The notes beneath the pieces are model-generated. The model was not told the DNA's origin. It searched no databases and saw only the letters and a list, made by a program, of their open reading frames with translations. From the NCBI GenBank assembly GCA_029378245.1, contig JARKIF010000043.1, forward strand, positions 372,001-436,000: a stretch of 64,000 nucleotides of DNA, given 5' to 3'. The translations under genes and the position numbers were made by a program. Shown here in pieces: positions 59,093-64,000 of this stretch. The DNA is from Roridomyces roridus. Lineage: Eukaryota; Basidiomycota; Agaricomycetes; Agaricales; Mycenaceae. Position 1 is the first letter of the stretch; each line of letters opens with the position of its first letter.

Positions 59093-60320
59093 ATGTCTTA
59101 CGAATTGTTCTGCATTGGAAACCCGTTGCTGGACATGCAGGTCACCAACGGGGAGGCTCTGTTGGCCAAGTACGACCTCAAGGCCGACGACGCGATTCTG
59201 GCTGAGGAAAAGCACGATCCGATGTGGGTTCGCCGATTGTCCCTCAAGTTTAATCTGAAGCGATCGCAGCTACGCGGAGCTGGTGAAGGAACACAAAGTC
59301 ACCTATGTTGCAGGAGGTGCCTCGCAGAACGCGGCGCGTGGAGCTGCTGTACGTCTCTGCACCCCGGAACGCGATGACCATTCTCATTCCATTTTTTTCA
59401 CAGTACGTTCTCCCACCAAACTCTGTCGTGTACACCGGTTGTGTGGGCGACGATGATCTCGCAGAACAGCTCAAGGCTGCCAACAAGCGTGAGGGTCTGC
59501 GCGACTTGTACCAGGTCAAGAAGGGCGAGAAGACCGGCGCGTGTGCTGTCGTTATTACTGGGCACAACCGGTCGCTGGTAACGACACTCCGTTCGGCTGA
59601 GAAGTGGGACAAATCTCACCTCGAGTCGGCCGAGGTCGTGCCTTTGGTCGAGGGAGCCAAAGTCTTCTACGTGGAGGGCTACTTTTTGACGCACGGCACC
59701 GAGACTATCGCTCAACTCAGCCAAAAAGCCTCGGCTGCATCCAAAGTCAGTGTGCAATCCTCTCTTGCCAGCTCAAGGTGCTGACTGTTCCTAGGTCTTT
59801 GCTCTCAATTTCTCCGCTCCCTTCATCCCCCAATTCTTCGGTTCGCAACTGCAGCAAATCATTCCCCACGTCGACATCATCATCTGCAATGAAGCCGAAG
59901 CCGAGGCATGGGCAAACGCCAACGGGCACCCGGAGCCCAAAAACATCGCTGCTATCGCCAGCTCCATTGCAGGCCTCCCTAAATCCAATGCCTCGCGCCC
60001 ACGCACGGTCATCGTCACGCAAGGCTCCGAGCCCACCGTCCTTGTGACCTCGGACAAGCCGGACAGCCCCAAGACGTTTGGCGTGCATGTGCTCTCGAAG
60101 GAGCTCATCGTCGACACCAACGGTGCGGGTGACGCGTTCGCTGGCGGTTTCCTCGGTGCCTACGTTGCTGGCAAGTCTATTGACGAGGCCGTTGAGGCTG
60201 GTCATAAACTTGCGGGTATTTCTATCCAGCAGGTACGTCTCTTGTCTTCTCTCGAGGCCCTTTGTTGACGTCCTGCAGGTCGGTCCGCAATACGCGTGGC
60301 CCAAAGTCTCCGTTCTCTGA
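59093..60320 (+). CDS. ado1: Adenosine kinase
   Basis: Ribokinase-family enzyme converting adenosine to AMP, which also keeps the methylation cycle moving by removing adenosine. Five exons. MSYELFCIGNPLLDMQV, YAELVKEHKVTYVAGGASQNAARGAA (sugar-binding GGA.QN), YVLPPNSVVYTGCVGDDDLAEQLKAAN and VFYVEGYFLTHG follow. Then VFALNFSAPFIPQFF, DIIICNEAEAEAW and the catalytic signature ELIVDTNGAGDAFAGGF with the base Asp. The last exon is VGPQYAWPKVSVL. Introns have standard donors (GTGGGT, GTACGT, GTCAGT, GTACGT). Length about 345 residues, normal for the family. It starts only 50 bp after the upstream RNA-repair gene's stop. Confidence 0.95.
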
Positions 60321-60509
60321 GTTTCTTCGTTTGGATTGTATTTCTAGTCTACATTTAGTCGCTCTCAACAGCGATGATACCTCGCAAACCAAAACCCTGC
60401 TTCCACAGCTTGTAATTACACTGTACATCCGTATACTAGAATCTTGCATGAAGACATTTGCAGAATCTCATCAATGTCTCGATTTGGACTTGGCTTCAAC
60501 CCTCTACGG

Positions 60510-62360
60510 TTTCTACTCGGTCAAATGCAAATCGCGCTCCAAACGTTCCTAACCCCGCCTCTACACGGCCAATAGACGAGTTTCGACGGTGAACAAGTTC
60601 ATGGCCATTCCTTTGGGGCAGGCGCAGAGCCCGGCATCGACCCTCGGCCCATTGTCCACCAAGACTGCTTCATCGAGACTATTCTGCGACCAACTGCAAC
60701 TTCACCAATATACGGAATGCCGAGTTTGTTGACTGGTGTGCGAACCCCAAGACCAAGCGACAGCATTGGGTCAAGGTTCGGTGGATAAATATTGCTGGGA
60801 TATCCTGGGATGTTATCAAAGCTGTTTCCCTGAGGCATGGTATGCACGCCTTCGTTGAATGATTCCCCTCTTTGACAAGTGCCAGATCTACATCCCCTAG
60901 CCCTGAAAGATGTCCTGAGTCTGCGCGAGGACAATCTGTCCAAAGCGGATTACTTCACCCAACTTCATCTCTTCCTCCGAATCCTTTGTCACGAAGTCGT
61001 GGACGAGTCTTCTCCAAACACCGTACCTCCAACATTCACGGATGAGCCCGGGAAGGAGGATACCGACAACGTGAGTCGTCTTGATCTCAACGGACCTCCC
61101 CACTAACCATCGCTGCAGACCATCCGACAGCGCAGAATCGAAGAGGCCAAGCTCGATGCGCTGAAGCAGGGAACCCTCCGGGTGAACGTCTCGCCCATGT
61201 TCATCTTCCTCCTCCGCAGCGGCCTCGTTATCACTATCACGCAAAGCACGTCGCCTCAGATGACGCTACCAATCGCTCTGCGTCTGCAGCGCGCTGACAC
61301 GATCCTGCGTTCCTCGTCTGATCCCAGCATACTCGTCCAGAGCTTGTTGAGTCTCAGTGGGTTTCTTGTTCAGGCAGCGTGGTTTGAAACTTACCCCTCG
61401 TATTCGCAGTTGTCGACAAGGCGGTAGACATGATCGACGGCTACCACGACCAAATCTCCCACATCGAGGCTCAAATCCTCGTCAAGCCGAAACCTACTAC
61501 CGTGCGCAAGCGTACGTTGCGGCTTTCTCTTCTATACAGCTGACTGACTGACCCGCGCACAGTGCATATCATCTCGGGTGACTTGGTATTGCACAAACGC
61601 ACGCTGGACCCGATCAAGACTCTCGTCTACGGGCTGCGGCGGTATGACGTCGACCGTTGTGCCGCGCTCGTGGACGAGTCGGATCCGCTGACCAAGGGGA
61701 AGCCTATCGTGGGTTTCATGAGCCATAAAAGCGAGATCTATCGAGTGCGCTTACTCTGCTTTCTTCAAACTGCGGTGCTGACGACGGTGTCGAGGCGGAC
61801 GTGACTGACTATGCCGAGTACATTCTCAGCACGCTGGATATGATTGCGGGTATCGGGGAGAGTCTTACGGATTACAGTTTCAATGTGCGTGCTTCTTCTT
61901 GTTTTTCCGGCTCGAGTGTTGACGGTCCCCTCCCAGATGGCCTCGTACTCGATAAACGACACCATATGAGTGTCCAGCTCGCCTCTTGTACCGCAAACTC
62001 AATACTCACTTGGATTCAGGCGTTTTCTGACTATGATCACTATTATCGTCTTGCCTCTCACTTTCGTCTCGGGGTACTTTGTGAGTTGCTTCGTCGCCAG
62101 CCTGTTTCTGCTTGGCTGAGCATACCTCAGGGAATGAACTTTGAAGACCAGCCCTGGACCACCGCGTGGACCGATGTCCTGTTCTGGATCATCTCCCTCC
62201 CTCTGGTCGCCGTCATCTCTCCCCTGTTCATCGTCCCGGATGTACAACTACACAAGGACGAGGCATTTACTCACGGCGTGTCTGTCCTGCCTCGATTTAA
62301 TTCCGGGTTCCTTCTGACGGTGATACTCCGAGTCTCAGGGCCTCAACTAGCGGTGGTGGC
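60510..62360 (+). pseudogene. CorA-like Mg2+ transporter, inverted copy B (truncated)
   Basis: Inverted duplicate of 50423-52438; coordinates of matching points sum to about 112776. Homology starts inside the N-terminal coding region (CAAATCGCGCTCCAAACG), so the first about 40 residues and the promoter are absent. Small deletions (for example in the segment after GIDPR and after DCFIE) shift the frame early, and another after FIVPD removes the C-terminus. The middle is better preserved than in copy A: HIISGDLVLHKRTLDPIKTLVYGLRRYDVDRCAALVDES is in one frame here. The GMNFEDQPW pore motif is present. A dead copy. Confidence 0.85.
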
Positions 62361-62628
62361 GATGGGGAGTGCTGTGATCTTGCTTTAATTTTTTATGGTA
62401 TATCGGCGTGGTGTGGATAATACTTACTCCTTGTGGAGGGTATTTTGTACATGGTATGTTATACGTGGGATCCAGTACCCTTCTGCACGGAACCAAGTTG
62501 CCATATAAACATGACTCCTGTCTTACCTGGGAAACATCCCTCTTTAATTTGACCAAATTTGAGGATCAAACTTTACACGTGTAACCAACGTGTAACCAGC
62601 GTGTAGCATACTCTTTCTCTCTCCCAGC

Positions 62629-64000
62629 ATGCCGAATCTCTTTGCAAAGGGCGCGAAGTGGCTCAAGCCTAAGCTCAGTATGTTTGCTCAAGTCCTGTTG
62701 TCCTCAAGTACTAGGCACTAATATGAGTGACTAGACCGTAACAGCAAAGTGCCTTCTTCAAAAGACAATCCTTTGCTGCCAGACAACACAAACATAGGCG
62801 GGGTCCAACCTCTCAGAACATCCAGTGAACAGCTCACAATTGCAGAGTTGCATCCAGTGCCCACTCCTGATACAACTGCTGCAGATGTGACAACCACAGA
62901 GGATGTGGTGACCACTGGTGTTGCTGTCGCCCTCAGCCTCCTTGGCAGCATTGCCACCATCATCAATGAGGTCCCACTCATTGCCCCGGTGGCAGCCTTG
63001 GCATCAGAAATCTTGAAAAAATATAAAGTATGTGCCTGGATAAGCATAAGATTTCATTACAAATTAATTTTTCTCCAGGAGGGAAGAAATATGGTTTCTC
63101 AATATCACACCCTCAGTACCAAGGTTGCAGAATTGAGCCAGGACGTTTGCCGCATGGCTTTAAAGATGCAAGAGACAGATAGCCTCATCCTTATGTGGCA
63201 GCTCAAGCCAGACCTTGATGCATACACCAGGTCTTTTCTTTGTTTTTCACCCAGAACTGTCTTTCACCACCCAAGTTAGATCATTGACCCGCGTTTCTGA
63301 TTACCTCAAGCAGTATGAAAATACTTCGCTGTTGCTTCGTGCTCCTGTGGCCGAGGATTTTATTGCAGGGTTTGCTTCACTCACACATGAATTGGAATCT
63401 TTGGGGGCAACATTCCGAGTAAAGGAATCACTTTTATTGCAGGTGTTCATTGCTAAATTGAGATATTCTAGAGCCATCGATTGGTAGATCTTGCAATTAA
63501 CCAAGCAAAGGCCGGACCACAATTGGATGTCCTCCACAAGATAGGGTTAGTAGTGGTCTGCACCACAAACCTGTTTAACACTCAATTTTCTCTTCAATCA
63601 GGCTCAGGACAACAGTGGAGACCTGGCTACATGTAATGTCAAACAGCAAGGATAAACATGGAGAGATAGCAGAGCAACACACCCTTGGAACTGGCCTTTG
63701 GATTTTCAAAAGAAATGATTTTACCATCTGGCAAAAAAATCCAGGATCACTTTGGATTCATGGACCATGTAGGACCACTTCCTTCATTTTGCTTTCAAGT
63801 TGAGGATCTGACATCTCTCTGGAAATAGCTGGTTCTGGAAAAAGTGTATTGAGGTATTTTGATTTCTTTTGTTCTTCATCCTCACTTGACACTTTTGTAG
63901 CTTCTCTGTGATTGATGCGCTGCTGGCATATCAGCGACTCTACAACAGCCAGAATAAGTCAAAGACTATAGGAGTTGCATTCTTCTATTTTGATTTCAAG
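62629..64000 (+). CDS. NACHT-type NLR, N-terminal part (runs off window)
   Basis: ATG 62629-62631 gives MPNLFAKGAKWLKPKL, joined by an intron to NRNSKVPSSKDNPLLPDNTNIGG. A helical N-terminal domain follows: TTGVAVALSLLGSIATIINEVPLIAPVAALASEILKKYK, a strongly hydrophobic hairpin-like stretch. Next are EGRNMVSQYHTLSTKVAELSQDVCRMALKM and, after two more introns, STLG-type linker residues GLWIFKRNDFTIWQKNPGSLWIHG. The Walker A GPSGSGKSVLR is made by splicing T|CT across an intron, then SFSVIDALLAYQRLYNSQNKSKTIGVAFFYFDF. This is the usual start of Agaricomycete NACHT/NLR proteins. The effector class of the N-terminal domain could not be named. The rest of NACHT and the repeats lie beyond 64000. 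Confidence 0.75.

Noticed and set aside
50423..62360. Idea that the CorA inverted pair is a second large palindrome
   Set aside because: The copies differ by many substitutions and indels and are separated by about 8 kb of unique genes; it is an old inverted duplication, not a palindrome.

Overview
The window is nuclear DNA of a filamentous fungus, almost certainly a basidiomycete of the Agaricomycetes type. Nearly every gene is cut by short (about 45-60 bp) GT-AG introns. Genes are densely packed on both strands, tRNA genes carry introns, and the proteome includes a Raptor homologue, G-alpha-like proteins and STAND/NLR-type ATPases. No bacterial-style operons, CRISPR arrays or rRNA genes were seen. 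CDS coordinates run from first to last coding base and include introns; exon joins were inferred by eye from splice sites and reading frame.

Left part (1-21.3 kb), conserved housekeeping genes: a 3'-incomplete TORC1 scaffold Raptor (-), an Old Yellow Enzyme-like oxidoreductase (-), an F-box protein (+), a Swi5 recombination mediator (-), a SAM methyltransferase (-), a GH1 beta-glucosidase (-) and a WDR59/Sea3 GATOR2-type protein (+).

Centre (21354-34045), the most unusual segment: a giant inverted repeat with two 5083-bp arms that appear identical (paired coordinates sum to 55399) around a 2526-bp spacer. Each arm holds a small single-pass membrane protein gene whose stop codon is the arm's outer edge, six intron-containing tRNA genes (eMet, Leu, Lys, Ala, Val and a divergent Lys), a hAT-like and a Harbinger-like MITE, a decayed Ty3/Gypsy RT-RNase H relic and an LTR. 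The spacer is essentially one complete NLR gene (Gly-rich N-terminus, NB-ARC, TPR).

Right part (34-64 kb): a Ser/Thr-rich membrane protein, a PX-AGC kinase, a three-member F-box-like family with a dead middle copy, a mucin-like membrane protein with tandemly duplicated exons, an acidic nuclear protein, a PNPOx-like flavoprotein, two inverted copies of a CorA Mg2+ transporter broken in different places, a G-alpha-like protein lacking the catalytic Gln, a phosphatase-kinase-RNA ligase fusion, adenosine kinase, and the start of a NACHT-type NLR that runs off the right edge.

Themes: Raptor and WDR59 both belong to TORC1 signalling. A palindromic tRNA cluster around an NLR, a second NLR at the edge, and an RNA-repair fusion about 22 kb away suggest, as a hypothesis only, RNA damage/repair and self-defence functions in this region.
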